DNA of 64,000 nucleotides from assembly GCF_037176765.1 (NCBI RefSeq), contig NC_090024.1:104237057-104301056 (forward strand), written 5' to 3'. Shown here in pieces: positions 43,432-54,914 of the stretch (positions within the stretch are counted from its first letter, which is position 1; each line of letters opens with the position of its first letter). The position numbers and the translations under genes were made by a program. The notes beneath the pieces were generated by a model. That model had not been told where the DNA came from and searched no databases. It saw nothing but the letters and a program-made list of their open reading frames with translations. The DNA comes from Anolis sagrei. Taxonomy: Eukaryota > Chordata > Lepidosauria > Squamata > Anolidae.

Positions 43432-44179
43432 TGTTGTAGTTCAGCCTGTGATTGTCTGATGTAAATGAGGATGAAAGGTTTTCTGAGCCTGTGTTTGATG
43501 TCAATGGGGATGAGGGTTTTTCTGGGCCTGAGTCAAGCCCAGGTGTCTCATGAACAGAGTGCTTCTCCTGCAGATTCATGAGGTTAAATTCCTGGGAGAT
43601 GCCCACAGCATTCTTTATCTGAGAAACTGTCTTCTGAGGATGGTTTGTCAGGTGCAGAATTTAATGAGTGTCAAGATAGAAAGCAAGACTTTTGTAAACT
43701 GAGACAGAATTCTCAGGATTGGCAAAGGTCAACCTGTCTGCTGGAAAAGAAAGATAAATTCTTATCTGATTATAAGAGGAAGCGGAATGCTTTCCTTTCG
43801 ATTCTTGGGACAGGAAAAGCTTTATATTGAAACAAAGGAAGGATTTTGGCTCACTCTCATCAACGTTGGAACGTCATGATGGTCTTTCTCCAAGTGGATT
43901 TCTTGTTTTATGTTTCACGTTTTGCCAGGTTCCTGTTTCATCTATTTGATTTCCATGCTGTCTTGTTCTCTGGATTTTGCATGCTTGGATCTTGTGTTTT
44001 TACCTTTGTTCCTTGAAGTTCATGAACTATCTCTTATCCCTGGATTATACTGTTTTGGATTATACTGTTTTATCTTTTTTCTGCTTTGCTTACATATATC
44101 CTACAATAAACCATTTGCTGATTTTACTATACTGGTGTGGTGTTTAAGGATAGAAGTGTTTCTGCTGTGGGATACAACA
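43432..44179 (+). mobile_element. Solo LTR (family 2) downstream of copy C, fossil
   Basis: 748 bp, TGTTGTAGTT to GGATACAACA, with the AATTG duplication at 43427-43431 and 44180-44184. Orthologous by duplication to 21259-22566, without the Penelope-like insertion. Starts 82 bases after the copy C stop. Confidence 0.85.
44105..44110 (+). promoter_or_regulatory. Candidate polyadenylation signal of copy C, within the LTR
   Basis: First AATAAA after the copy C stop codon. GT-rich GGTGTGGTGTTTAAGG follows about 25 bases downstream. Equivalent to 22500-22505. Confidence 0.5.
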
Positions 44180-44330
44180 AATTGCAATGATAAGCATATC
44201 TCACATCATGCCATTTCTCCACCAAATAGACCCATGAACAACATCAACACCTTCCCTTTCTCATAGACACAGATGTGCATAGCTACAGAGAGAGCCAGTT
44301 GCTGTATGTTAGATAAACATGCAGTATAAT

Positions 44331-44584
44331 ACCAGAGCCCTCGGTGGTGCAGTGGGTTAAACCCCTGTGCCGGCAGGACTGAAGACCGACAGGTCGCAGG
44401 TTCGAATCCGGGGAGAGGCGGATGAGCTCCCTCTATCAGCTCCAGCTCCTCATGCGGGGACAGGAGAGAAGCCTCCCACAAGGATGATAAAAAACATCAA
44501 ATCATCCAGGCGTCCCCTGGGCAACGTCCTTGCAGACGACCAATTCTCTCACACCAGGAGTCACTCCTGACACGACAAAAAGAA
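44331..44584 (+). mobile_element. tRNA-derived SINE, complete
   Basis: Has a polymerase III A box (TGGTGCAGTGGG near 44,344) and a perfect B box GGTTCGAATCC (44399-44409), a body, and a BovB-like tail CACTCCTGACACGACAAAAA. Flanked by 12-bp repeats ATGCAGTATAAT (44319-44330) and ATGCAATATAAT (44585-44596). Copy B has the empty site near 22,715. Confidence 0.9.
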
Positions 44585-44897
44585 ATGCAATATAATATGC
44601 TAATTTTATGAAACAAAGAAAATTCTGGAATCAAGAAAAAAAACAGTGGTGAATATTTCATTATGAATCAATGTTGTATTGCATGTGAATGTAAGGAGTG
44701 TAAGTATCCATATGTGCACATATGTTTTAATGAAAAGATTCTTATAAGAATTCAAAGTGATCCTTTCAGAAATTCTGCACAAAATACTATGTATGGTTTT
44801 GACATGCAGCAGAGAGTGTTCAGATTATTTCCTGTTTTGAAAATCTGTTTATGGAAAACAGGGCAAATCCAGAAAAGCTGACTAACATTTTTGTTAG

Positions 44898-45150
44898 TAT
44901 TCCATTATCTGGGCAGAGACCACTAGGGGGAAGTAGAGAGAGAGAGAAGGATACTCCCTTTCCCCACTTCCTATTTCAAGAGGGTTGTTTACATGACAGG
45001 GACATGGGTGTGTGTTTGGGGGGGGGGGGAATAACAAGGAAAACAGGGGGCAATTGTTGCCCCCCTTCAACCCACCCTCCACCCCTGTAAAATGGACTAT
45101 CCTTCTCTCTCTAGCGGCCCCTAGTGGCCTCCACATGGATAATGGAACAG
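44898..45150. mobile_element. MITE with CCACTAGGGG inverted repeats
   Basis: Left ATTCCATTATC...GACCACTAGGGG pairs with right CCCCTAGTGGCC...GATAATGGAAC. Both inner arms also share GAGAGAGAAGGAT. The B flank keeps only its first about 20 bases, ending at the duplication junction. Confidence 0.7.
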
Positions 45151-45339
45151 TATCCAAATTTTTATAGGATGATGGTTTAGAAGCATTTAAATATTTCATC
45201 AAAATGTCTTACTTCCACATTCAAATTTACACCGAATAGCATTGTTGAAGTGTTACATTGTCCTTTCCATTACATCCTCCATTATTATGAACAAAACAGT
45301 AATACAGTGTGACAGGTACATCAACTTCAGTATCTAAGC

Positions 45340-45693
45340 CAGGGCTCCTCAAACTTTTTAAACAGAGGGCCAGGTTACAGTCCCTCAAATTGTTGGAGGG
45401 CTAGATTATAATTTGAAAAAAGTATGAATGAATTCCTATGCACACTGCACATATTTTATTTGTAGTGCAAAAAACACTTTAAACAATACAATAATTAAAA
45501 TGAAGAACAATTTGAGCAAATACAAACTTATTAGTATTTCAATGGGAAGTGTGGGGCTGTTTTTGGCTAACGAGATAGGAGTGTTGTTGTGGTTGTTGTT
45601 GTGTGCTTTCAAGTCATTTCAGACTTAGGTTGACCCTGAGCGAGGGCCGGGTAAATGAGCTTGGAGGGCCTATCATTAGGTTGAAGAATCCTG
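45340..45693. mobile_element. hAT MITE (family 2), opposite orientation
   Basis: Ends CAGGGCTCCTCAAACT and AGGTTGAAGAATCCTG. 8-bp flanks ATCTAAGC (45332-45339) and ATCAAAGC (45694-45701). Interior matches the reverse complement of 8316-8662. Confidence 0.82.
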
Positions 45694-45701
45694 ATCAAAG
45701 C

Positions 45702-46391
45702 TCTGAATCTGCCATCTGGAAGAAATATATCATAAAGAGAAAACAGAAAATCATAGCTGGACAAGTACAATGTAAAATCACAAGTTGTGTAGGAATTTAT
45801 CTGTTCTAAGCTTCCCAAGGCAGCCGGAAAGTTGTCAAGTGTGGGAGTGATACTGAAGGCAAATGAGATATATATTGAACCCACAACTGAGCAGGAATTG
45901 AATTAGTTTATAGCTAATCTGCATTGTCAGGTGCAGAAATTGGGTATTTTGTGCAACTCCTTTCTGTCTCATCTCTTACAGCAATTTATACAATGAATTA
46001 TACACATATTCATGATCGCCAACATTTCTAGTGTCCAGTGAGGTCCCAGCATATAACTCCGCACCCATGCTGCATAGATGCACTAAAACATTTAAATAAA
46101 GGGTAAAGCCCTGAATTAAAAAAGCAAAAGTAAATGTAGAAATTATATATTTTTTCCTAAATGTACAATTGAAAATGCCACTATCTTATTGAAAGCAAAA
46201 TGGCCCTACTCCTTAGCAACTACACCTCCTTAGGAACCCTGTCTCTTTCTGAACTCAACAATTGGGAATGGCCTCCTCCTTATGGTTTCACTATTTACCA
46301 GACCAGAAAAGTACTACTTCTAGGGGGTTACACCGACATGTTATTTAAAGTTTAAAATAATGTATAAACAATTCAGAGAATTCAAATTAAT
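45702..46391 (+). other. Unduplicated flank, nothing recognised
   Basis: No gene, repeat or RNA signature found by eye. The ORFs present are short and lack recognisable motifs. Confidence 0.35.
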
Positions 46392-46486
46392 ATACATTCC
46401 CCTCAGATTAAGCATTTTCACTATATGAAACAAATTATATAAGTATAGCTGGTACAAATATCATAAAGTCACAAGATCCTTTTGGA
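46392..46486 (+). repeat. First copy of a tandem segment, split by L2s
   Basis: TTCCCCTCAGATTAAGCATT and the following about 85 bases recur at 50420-50516. The rest of this first copy (GGAAGGTATGCAGGGTTGGT) continues at 50345, on the far side of the two L2s. Confidence 0.8.
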
Positions 46487-49365
46487 TTTTATTTATTTAT
46501 TTATTTTAAACTTTTATTTATTTATTTATTTGCTGCATTTGTTGACCGCCGTTCTCAGCCCTGGGGCGACTCACGGCGGTGTACAACATAAAAAAGGACA
46601 AATTTACAATAAAGCAATAACACAACGAAATATCATCATAACTATCAATAATACACCAACAATATAATTACACTAAATAATCTGCTCCGTCTCATAGTAG
46701 AATCATAACCAATCTCGTAATCCATATTCCGTTCCAGTCGTCATTGTCATTTATTGTAGCACTTAGTTAAATGCCTTCTCGAATAACCATGTCTTTAGGC
46801 TCTTACGGAATGACATAAGGGAGGGCGCCTGTCTGATGTCTACAGGGAGGGTGTTCCACAGCCGGGGGGCCACCACCGAGAAGGCCCTCTCTCTCGTCCC
46901 CGCCAGGAGTGCCTGTGAGGCAGGCGGGATCGAGAGAAGGGCCTCCCCAGACGATCTCAAGGCCCTCGTGGGCTCATAGGCCGAGATGCGGTCAGAAAGG
47001 TATTTTGGGCCGGAACCGTTTAGGGCTTTGTAGGCCAACACCAGCACCTTAAATTGGGCCCGGTAGCAGATCGGCAGCCAGTGGAGCTGGAACAACAAGG
47101 GCGTTGTGTGCTCCCTGCGTCCCGCTCCTGTTAGTAACATGGCTGCCGCGCGCTGGACTAGCTGAAGCTTCCGGGCCGTCTTCAAGGGCAGCCCCACGTA
47201 GAGAGCGTTGCAGTAGTCAAGGCGGGATGTGACCAGAGCGTGTACCACCGTGGCCAAGTCAGACTTCCCGAGGTACGGGCGCAGCTGGCGCACGAGCCTG
47301 AGCTGTGCAAATGCTCCCCTGGTCACCGCTGAAACCTGGGGATCCAGGCTCAACGATGAATCCAGGATCACACCCAAGCTGCGAACCTGCGCCTTCAAGG
47401 GGAGTGCGACCCCATCCAGCACAGGCTGTAACCCTATACCCTGTTCGGCCTTGCGACTGACCAGGAGTACCTCTGTCTTGTCTGGATTTAATTTCAGTTT
47501 GTTCGCCCTCATCCAGACCATTACAGCAGCCAGGCACCGGTTCAGGACCTCGACAGCCTCCTTAGTAGCAGGTGGAAAGGAGTGACAGAGTTGGACATCA
47601 TCTGCGTACAGATGACACCGCACCCCGAAACTCCGGATGATCTCACCCAGCGGCTTCATGTAGATGTTAAACAGCATGGGGGACAGTATAGAGCCCTGTG
47701 GAACCCCACAAGTCAAAGGCTGTCGTGTTGAACAGGAGTCCCCCAATAACACCTTCTGGGTGCGGTCCTCCAGAAATGACTGGAGCCACTGCAGAGCAGT
47801 GCCCCCCAGGCCCATTCCCGCAAGGCGCCCCAGAAGGATACCGTGGTCGACGGTATCGAAGGCCGCTGAGAGGTCCAGGAGCACCAACAGGGACACACTC
47901 CCCCTGTCTAGCTCCCGGCGCAGATCATCCACTAAGGCGACCAAGACCGTCTCGGTTCCATGTCCCGGTCTGAAACCAGACTGTGCCGAATCCAGATAAT
48001 CCGTGTCTCTCAAGAATACCTGGAGTTGTGAGGCCACCACGCTTTCCATGACTTTGCCCAAAAAGGGGAGATTGGAAACAGGCCGAAAGTTGTCAAATTT
48101 AGTGGGGTCCAATGATGGTTTCTTCAACAGCGGTTTTATAATAGCTTGTTTTAAGCTCGCTGGAATCTTGCCTTCCCGGAGGGAGGCATTAACCACCACC
48201 GTTACCCACTCAGCCAATCCCCCTCTGGCCTCCTTTAGAAGCCAGGATGGGCAGGGGTCTAGGATGGACGTGGTGGGCCTCATTCCTCCAAGTATCTTGT
48301 CCACATCCTCGGGCTTCACAAACTGAAAAGAATCCATCAAAATAGGACAAGCAGGTGCTCGTGTCACATCCTCAGAGACTGCATTTAACATGGTGTCCAG
48401 CCCAGAACGGATCAAGGCGACTTTGTCTGCAAAGAACCGAGCAAATGCTTCGCAGCACGTGACCGAATTGTCAGGGCTCCCGCCTGGGGTGGCGGGAGTT
48501 AAAAGACCTCTGACAATCCGAAACAACTCCGCCGGACGGTTCCTTGCAGACGAAATAGTGGCCGCAAAGAAAGTTTTCTTTGCGGCTTTTATTGCCGCGG
48601 CATATGCCCTTAGAAAGGACACAAACCGTGCTCGATTTGACTCGCTCGGATCCGAACGCCACACGCTCTCTAGTTCCCTCTTCCTTCGCTTCATCACTGC
48701 CAGCTCCTCAGTAAACCAAGGAGCTGGTTTAGCTCGGCTACTTGAGAGGGGACGCTCCGGAGCGATCATGTCAATTGCCCTGGCCATCTCCCCATTCCAG
48801 AGAGCGACCAAGGCCTCGACATGGTCACCTACCGAGGTGGCGGGAAAATCCCCAAGAGCCGTCAGGAAACCATTCGGATCCATAAGCCTCCTGGGGCGGA
48901 CCATCTTAATGGGTCCTCCACCTTTGCAGAGGTTAGGGGGCGCAGTGAGCCTAAATCTGATCAGGAAGTGGTCAATCCATGGCAACGGAGAGATGGACAA
49001 CTCCTCCACACCGCCACCCTGCTCCCATCCCTGGCAGAAAACCAAGTCCAATGTATGTCCAGCACAGTGGGTGGGGCCAGATATTTGTTGGGACAGCCCC
49101 ATGGTTGCCATGGCAGACATGAAGTCCTGAGCCGCTCCTGTGTGGGTCGCCTCGGCATGGATATTGAAGTCTCCCAGCACGAGAAGCCGTTGAGACTCCA
49201 ACGCCAGGCTCGAGACTACCCCCGCTAGCTCAGGTAGGGAGACTGTAGTGCAGCGAGGTGGATGGTACACTAGCAGAATCCCTATTCTGTCCCGGTCACC
49301 CACTCTCAGGTGGACACATTCAAAATTTGTGGTCTGCGGGATGGGACTCCTGGTCAGATGGATGG
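46487..49365 (-). mobile_element. L2 LINE, long and 5'-truncated
   Basis: TTTA-repeat 3' tail at 46487-46530, 3' UTR with CTGGGGCGACTCACGGCG, and an 846-codon open frame. The 5' side stops within the endonuclease domain at about 49,365, where another L2's 3' end begins. The intact frame suggests a young insertion. Confidence 0.88.
46763..49303 (-). CDS. L2 LINE ORF2-type polyprotein, N-terminally truncated
   Basis: 846 residues without interruption. It holds the C-terminal part of an APE-type endonuclease (GDFN at 44-47, the DH pair at 111-112), a linker, then reverse transcriptase. RT motifs are NFRPVSNLP near 405, QSGFRPGHGT at 441-450, DLSAAFDTVDH at 477-487, GVPQGSILSP at 533-542 and the catalytic YADD at 566-569. 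The CR1/L2 group C-terminal region follows (LDYCNALYVGLPL, LHWLPICYRAQFKVL, KTWLFEKAF). The endonuclease N-terminal motifs are missing, so the first ATG is not the element's native start. Clade L2 is inferred from C-terminal resemblance; CR1 proper is less likely. Confidence 0.88.
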   Translation of the reverse strand: MGDRDRIGILLVYHPPRCTTVSLPELAGVVSSLALESQRLLVLGDFNIHAEATHTGAAQDFMSAMATMGLSQQISGPTHCAGHTLDLVFCQGWEQGGGVEELSISPLPWIDHFLIRFRLTAPPNLCKGGGPIKMVRPRRLMDPNGFLTALGDFPATSVGDHVEALVALWNGEMARAIDMIAPERPLSSSRAKPAPWFTEELAVMKRRKRELESVWRSDPSESNRARFVSFLRAYAAAIKAAKKTFFAATISSARNRPAELFRIVRGLLTPATPGGSPDNSVTCCEAFARFFADKVALIRSGLDTMLNAVSEDVTRAPACPILMDSFQFVKPEDVDKILGGMRPTTSILDPCPSWLLKEARGGLAEWVTVVVNASLREGKIPASLKQAIIKPLLKKPSLDPTKFDNFRPVSNLPFLGKVMESVVASQLQVFLRDTDYLDSAQSGFRPGHGTETVLVALVDDLRRELDRGSVSLLVLLDLSAAFDTVDHGILLGRLAGMGLGGTALQWLQSFLEDRTQKVLLGDSCSTRQPLTCGVPQGSILSPMLFNIYMKPLGEIIRSFGVRCHLYADDVQLCHSFPPATKEAVEVLNRCLAAVMVWMRANKLKLNPDKTEVLLVSRKAEQGIGLQPVLDGVALPLKAQVRSLGVILDSSLSLDPQVSAVTRGAFAQLRLVRQLRPYLGKSDLATVVHALVTSRLDYCNALYVGLPLKTARKLQLVQRAAAMLLTGAGRREHTTPLLFQLHWLPICYRAQFKVLVLAYKALNGSGPKYLSDRISAYEPTRALRSSGEALLSIPPASQALLAGTRERAFSVVAPRLWNTLPVDIRQAPSLMSFRKSLKTWLFEKAFN

Positions 49366-50341
49366 AATTTTGTATACCGTTCTTCTCTAACCTCCGTGGA
49401 GGGACTCAGGACGGTTCACAGCAAGGATTCAATGCTAACAATAAAACCACTTAAAACATAATACATAACAATAAGTTAAAATACAATAAGATAAAATACA
49501 TATAAAACCAATTTGCCAAGATAAAACAATGTCCAACTCAGTCGGTACATTGTGGTCAATACTTTAGTCATTTCCCGGTCTCAGCCATCACTCTGTAAAT
49601 GCCACATTCCACAGCCAAGATTTCACTTGCTTCCTAAAGGTCAGGAGGGAGGGGGCAGATTTAACCTCATTTGGGAGAAAGTTCCATAGCCGGGAGGCCA
49701 CCACAGAGAAGGCCCTGTCTCTCATCTCCACCAAACGCGACTGCGAAGGTGGTGGGACCGAGAGCAGGGCCTCTCCAGAAGATCTTAACGCTCTTGATGG
49801 TTTGTAGGGGAGAATACGTTCACACAGGTAAACTGGACCAGAACCATAATGGGTTTAATAGGTTAAAACCAGCACTTTGAATTGTGCTCGGAAGCTAATT
49901 GGCAGCCAGTGGAGGTGGCGCAACAAAGGAGTTTTGCGCTCCCTGTACCCAGCTCCCATGAGCAACCTGGCTGCTGAGCGTTGGACTAACTGCAGATTCC
50001 AGACAGTCTTCAGAGGCAACCCCTCGTAAAGTGTGTTGCAGTAGTCTATACGGGATGTAACCAGAGCATGAACCACCATGGCCAAGTCAGACTTCCCAAG
50101 GTACGGGTGTAGCTGGCGCACAAGCTTTAACTGTGCAAAAGTGCCCCTGGCCACCGCTGAAACCTGGGGTTCCAGGCTCAGCGATGAATCCAGGATCACA
50201 CCCAAGCTGCAAACCTGAGCCTTCAGGGGGGGTGTAACTCCATCCAACACAGGCTGTAACCCTATGCCCTGTTCAGCCTTGCAACTGACCAGGAGGACCT
50301 CTGTCTTGTCTGGATTAAGTTTCAATTTGTTCGCTCTCATT
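49366..50341 (-). mobile_element. L2 LINE 3' fragment adjoining the long L2
   Basis: 3' UTR with GGAGGGACTCAGGACGGTTC at its left. The minus-strand frame 49855-50340 encodes MRANKLKLNPDKTEVLLVSC, LVTSRIDYCNTLYEGLPL and HWLPISFRAQFKVLVL. 5'-truncated. Confidence 0.85.
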
Positions 50342-50419
50342 CATTTGGAAGGTATGCAGGGTTGGTTCTGGGAGACTACCAATGAATACCAAATGCTGAA
50401 TACCAAATACTAATATAAG

Positions 50420-50560
50420 TTCCCCTCAGATTAAGCATTTTCACTATATGAAACAAATTATATAAGAATAGCTGGCATAAATACCATAAAGTCATAAGAT
50501 CCCTTTGGATTTTGGAAGCTATGCACGGTGGGTTCTGGGAGACTGCCAAAGGATACCAAA
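50420..50560 (+). repeat. Second copy of the tandem segment, intact
   Basis: Matches 46392-46486 followed by 50345-50405, giving a unit of about 165 bases. Not assigned to a family. Confidence 0.75.
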
Positions 50561-50574
50561 TGCTGTTGACCACA

Positions 50575-50705
50575 TTGCAGAGGAAGAAACTGGCAAAACC
50601 ACCTCTGAATATTTCTTCCCTGAAAAACTCTATAAAATTCATGGGGGTCACCATAGGTCAAGAGGGCATCTCAAAGGAACACATTTCCATCTACACTCAG
50701 AATTT
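50575..50705 (+). mobile_element. SINE 3' fragment
   Basis: CAGAGGAAGAAACTGGCAAA, CCACCTCTGAATATTTCTT and AAATTCATGGGGGTCACCAT match a common squamate tRNA-type SINE body. Head absent. Confidence 0.55.
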
Positions 50706-50926
50706 ATGTATCAACAAACTTTTACAGTTCAGCAAATACTATGAGCAAACATCTTCATTGGTGAACATTTCATATGGCCACTCTGGCTATAGCCCATTTA
50801 TTTTGACTAGGCAACATAGACATGAAACAAATGTGATTCTTTGGGGTGGGGGCACTTTCACACAGTACCTATAATTCGAGAGAGAATGGGTTAAAATGAG
50901 GGTGACCAGATGATTTTGTGCTAAAT

Positions 50927-50974
50927 CAGTGTTTCTCAATCTGGAGGGGTTGCGAGCGGGGTGGCAGAGAGGGT

Positions 50975-51013
<39 letters not shown>

Positions 51014-51905
51014 TTTGGAGTGCTTTTACCCCGCCCTTCTCAACCCCCTAGCGGGGACTCAGGGCGGCTTACAAAAGGCACAATTTGATGCCTAACAATT
51101 ACAACATACAATACATTATACAATACACAAATTTACCACATAATATCACAGTTATAACTAATTAAAACCATCAGACAGTATACTAGCAGCAATAAAACAT
51201 CTTGTGGTCAGGGTTCACCAAATCCAAGTCCGTAAACCATTTAGCATCAGAGACCATTAGAAAACACAGTGTTTTCTGTTCTTCATGATGGTTCTGTGTG
51301 AGAAGTTTGGTCCAATTCTATCATTGGTGGGGTTTAGAATGTTCTTTGATTGTAAGTGAACTATAAATCCCAGAACTACAACTCCCAAATGTCAAGGTCT
51401 ATTTCCCCAATCTCCACCAGTGTTCACATTTGGGCATACCAAGTATTTGTGCCAAGATTGGTTCAGTTCCATCATTATTTGAGTTCACAGTGCTCTCTGG
51501 ACGTAGGTGAACTACAACTCCAAAACTCAAGGTCAATGCCCACCAAACCTTTCTAGTGTTTTCTGTTAGTCATGGGAGTTCTGTATGCCAAGTTTGGTTC
51601 AATTACATCATTGGTGAGGTTCAGAGTGCGCTTTGATTGTAAGTGAACTATAAATCCCAGCAACTACAATTCCCAAATGATAAAATCAACCCCTCCCAAC
51701 TCCACCAGTATTCAAATTTGAGCATATTGGGTATTTGTGCCAAATTTGATCCAGTGAATGCATATCAGATATTTACATTATGATTCATAACAGCAGCAAA
51801 ATGATAGTTATGAAGTAGCAATGAAAATAATTTTATGGTTGGGGGTCAACACAACATGAGGAACTGTATTAAGGGGTCATGGCAGTAGGAAGGTTGGAAC
51901 CACTG
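50927..51905 (-). mobile_element. hAT-type family 1 element with nested L2
   Basis: CAGTGTTTCTCAAT at the left and AAGGTTGGAACCACTG at the right, with 8-bp flanks TGCTAAAT (50919-50926) and TGTTAAAT (51906-51913). The interior is the reverse orientation of 2607-3400. An L2 3' fragment with an ATTT-repeat tail (about 50975-51262) is inserted inside. Confidence 0.82.
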
Positions 51906-52129
51906 TGTTAAATGCATGCTCAATCGCAGGAACAGAGGGAAAACCTGATTCAAAAAGGTTCTCCTTTATCCCAGTTCTGGGCAAAAAAAGTGGATTTTCC
52001 TTTGACTGTGTGACCCTGCAGTCATGTAAAGTTTGGGATTTCCCTCTTTACCCCCTGTGAGGACTGGAGGGGAAAACTGCATAGCAATATATACATACAT
52101 ATATACATAGTAAGTAATCACAATTATTT

Positions 52130-53124
52130 GTTGTTGTTGTTCATTCGTTCAGTCGTCTCCGACTCTTCGTGACCTCATGGACCAGCCCATGCCAGAGCTC
52201 CCTGTCGGCCGTCACCACCCCCAGCTCCTTCAAGGTCAGTCCAGCACTTCAAGGATGCCATCCATCCATCTTGCCCTTGGTCGGCCCCTCTTCCTTTTAC
52301 CTTCTACTTTCCCCAGCATAATTGTCTTCTCCAGGCTTTGCTGTCTCCTCATGATGTGGCCAAAGTACTTCAACTTTGTCTCTAGTATCCTTCCCTCCAG
52401 TGAGCAGCCGGGCTTTATTTCCTGGAGGATGGACTGGTTGGATCTTCTCGCAGTCCAAGGCACTCTCAGCACTTTCCTCCAGCACCACAGTTCAAAAGCA
52501 TCTATCTTCCTTCGCTCAGCCTTCCCTAAGGTCCAGCTCTCACATCCGTAGGTTACTACAGGGAATACCATGGCTTTGACTAGGCGGATCTTTGTTGCCA
52601 GTGTGATGTCTCTACTCTTTACTATTTTATTGAGATTGGTCATTGCTCTTCTCCCAAGAAGTAAGCGTCTTCTGATTTCCTGGCCACAGTCTGCATCTGC
52701 AGTAATCTTTGCACCTAGAAATACAAAGTCTGTCACGGCCTTCACATTTTATCCCTCTATTTTCCAGTTGTCAATCATTCTTGTTGCCATAATCTTGGTT
52801 TTTTTATGTTTAGCTGCAACCCGGCTTTTGCGCTTTCTTCTTTCACCTTGATTAGAAGGCTCCTCAGCTCCTCCTCGCTTTCGGCCATCAGAGTGGTGTC
52901 ATCTGCATATCTGAGGTTGTTAATGTTTCTTCCAGCAATTTTCACCCCAGCTTTGCATTCATCAAGCCCGCACATCGCATGATGTGTTCTGCATACAAGT
53001 TGAAAAGGTTGAGTGAGAGTATGCAGCCTTGCTGTATGCCTTTCCCAATCTTGAACCAGTCTGTTGTTCCATGGTCAGTTCTGACTGTTGCTACTTGGTC
53101 CTTGTACAGATTCCGCAGGAGAAT
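52130..53124 (-). mobile_element. BovB LINE 3' part
   Basis: The minus strand encodes LRYADDTTLMAESEEELRSL, then LLIKVKEESAKAGLQLN, KAVTDFVFLGAKITADADCG, RRLLLGRRAM and KRKRGRPRARWMDGILE. It includes the RT YADD box and C-terminus. The right end is cut at the (AAT)n that opens the D unit. Confidence 0.9.
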
Positions 53125-54300
53125 AATAATAATACTTTATTTATATTCTGCTCTATCTCCCCAAAGGGACTCAGGGCGGACTCCAAACATAAAAGGCAAA
53201 CATTCAATGCCCACATACAACAACAATACATCAATGCAAACAAAATTTATACAACCCAACATATAAATACAAATTATAATTTAACAAACTAAAATTAAAT
53301 AAAAAGCATGGCCTGTTAAAACAGACATAAGACAAAACATCAAACATCGAATGGAAACATCGATTTTCTTTGGGGAAAATCGATTAATCATTGCTCAAGA
53401 TATCTATTGAGCTGGTGGGGTGAACAGGGCATGGATACGGATGGCAGCTATTAATCAGAGGTATAATGGTAGTATTACCAACTACTATTCCTCCTCCTCA
53501 TAAGCCAGAGAGCAAAGGTATGTCTTCAGCTGTTTTTTGAAAGCGGGGAGGGAGGGGGCCATCTTTAACTCTTTAAGGAGGGAGTTCCAGAGGTGGGGGG
53601 CAGCCACGGAGAAGGCCCTTTCTCTCGTTCCCACCAGCCGTGCTTAGGACAGGGGTCAAACTGAGAGGAGGACCTCCTCCGATGACCACAATGTCCGAGT
53701 TGGTCTGTAGAGGGAGATGTGGTTTATCAAAGAGTCTGGACCTAAGCCGTTTAGGGCTTTAAAGTTAAGAACCAGCACTTTGTATTTAGCTCGGAAGCAG
53801 ACTAGCAGCCAGTGGAGCTACCGCAACATGGGGGTGGTTCTCTCCCTGAACGGCGCTCCAGTTAGTAACCCTGGCTGCCAATCTCTGGACCATTTGAAGC
53901 TTCTGAACTATCTTCAAAGGCGGCCCCACATAGAGAGCGTTGCAGTAGTCCAAATGGGATGTGACTAAGGCGTGGACAAGTCAGGCGTCTCAAGGTATGT
54001 CTCAAGGCAGTTTGCGCACAAGTTTTAACTGTGTGAAGACACTCCTGACCACCCGACCATGCCTGAAGATGAATGAAATAATTTGCTGCAGAAAATCCTT
54101 GGACGATCCATTTAGAAATACAAAAATGAAACATTTCTTGTATAGTTGTTATTATTAGATCAGGGGCAGGTAGAGTGTGACTCTAGAAATGTATAATTTG
54201 GTGGTTGTGTGCTTGTTGTCAAAAAAATCAACCCCCTCCCCAAAGACTCAACATGGATTCTGATCTGCCTTACAACTGACCAGAAGTACCTCTGTCTTGT
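53125..54300 (-). mobile_element. L2 LINE 3' part (unit 3)
   Basis: (AAT)n tail at 53125-53140, CCCCAAAGGGACTCAGGGCG, then the same body as 5055-7125 without the LTR. Marks the left edge of the D unit. Confidence 0.82.
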
Positions 54301-54408
54301 ATGAACAACCATGCTTTTTATTTTTAAAGTTGCACTTCTGCATGCCTACAAAAGTACAACTAGTTAAAAATCTGAAGGCAAACATCAGATTGGCCAAGAC
54401 GTCACTAA

Positions 54409-54634
54409 AGCATGAAGCTGAAAATATGGGAAAATTAAGAGGAGTTTGAAAGATTACATACATTTCATTATTTGCAATTTTTCACAGATAACACTGCTAT
54501 ACTTGTAAATTCCTGAATTCCTCACAATTATAGCAGTGTTATCTGTGCAAAAATTGCAAATAATGAAATGTATGTGACCTTTCAAACTCTTTTGAATTCT
54601 CCCATATTCTCCCATATTTTCAGCTTTGTGCTTA
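54409..54634. repeat. Foldback repeat (unit 3)
   Basis: Same hairpin as in units 1 and 2. Shares with unit 2 the duplicated ATTCTCCCAT and the shortened TTTTTCACAG in the left arm. Confidence 0.75.
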
Positions 54635-54914
54635 AGTGACGTGTTGCTCAGCCTGATGCCTCTATTTTGGACTATATTTTGGCCCATGATCACCTTATAT
54701 TTTGATGAGGAGACTATACTTGACGCACATTCATTTCTTTTCTGATAACAGTATACATTTCCAAAACAATGTATGTTGAGATTGCTGATTATTTGGCCTT
54801 TATAGTCATTGTAGTTCCCCAAAGGACAATGGATTTGTACCCAGTGCATTGTAGCCAATTAACACACGGGCTTGGAGGATGAAAAATGAAGCCTTATTAA
54901 CAGTCTGTACAGAA

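Noticed and set aside
44331-44584. Possible tRNA gene, because of perfect A and B boxes
   Set aside because: The body lacks a cloverleaf with acceptor stem, has a SINE tail and target duplications, and the paralogous site is empty, so it is a tRNA-derived SINE.
48390-49130. 246-codon plus-strand frame
   Set aside because: Antisense shadow of the L2 polyprotein frame, with no recognised domain.
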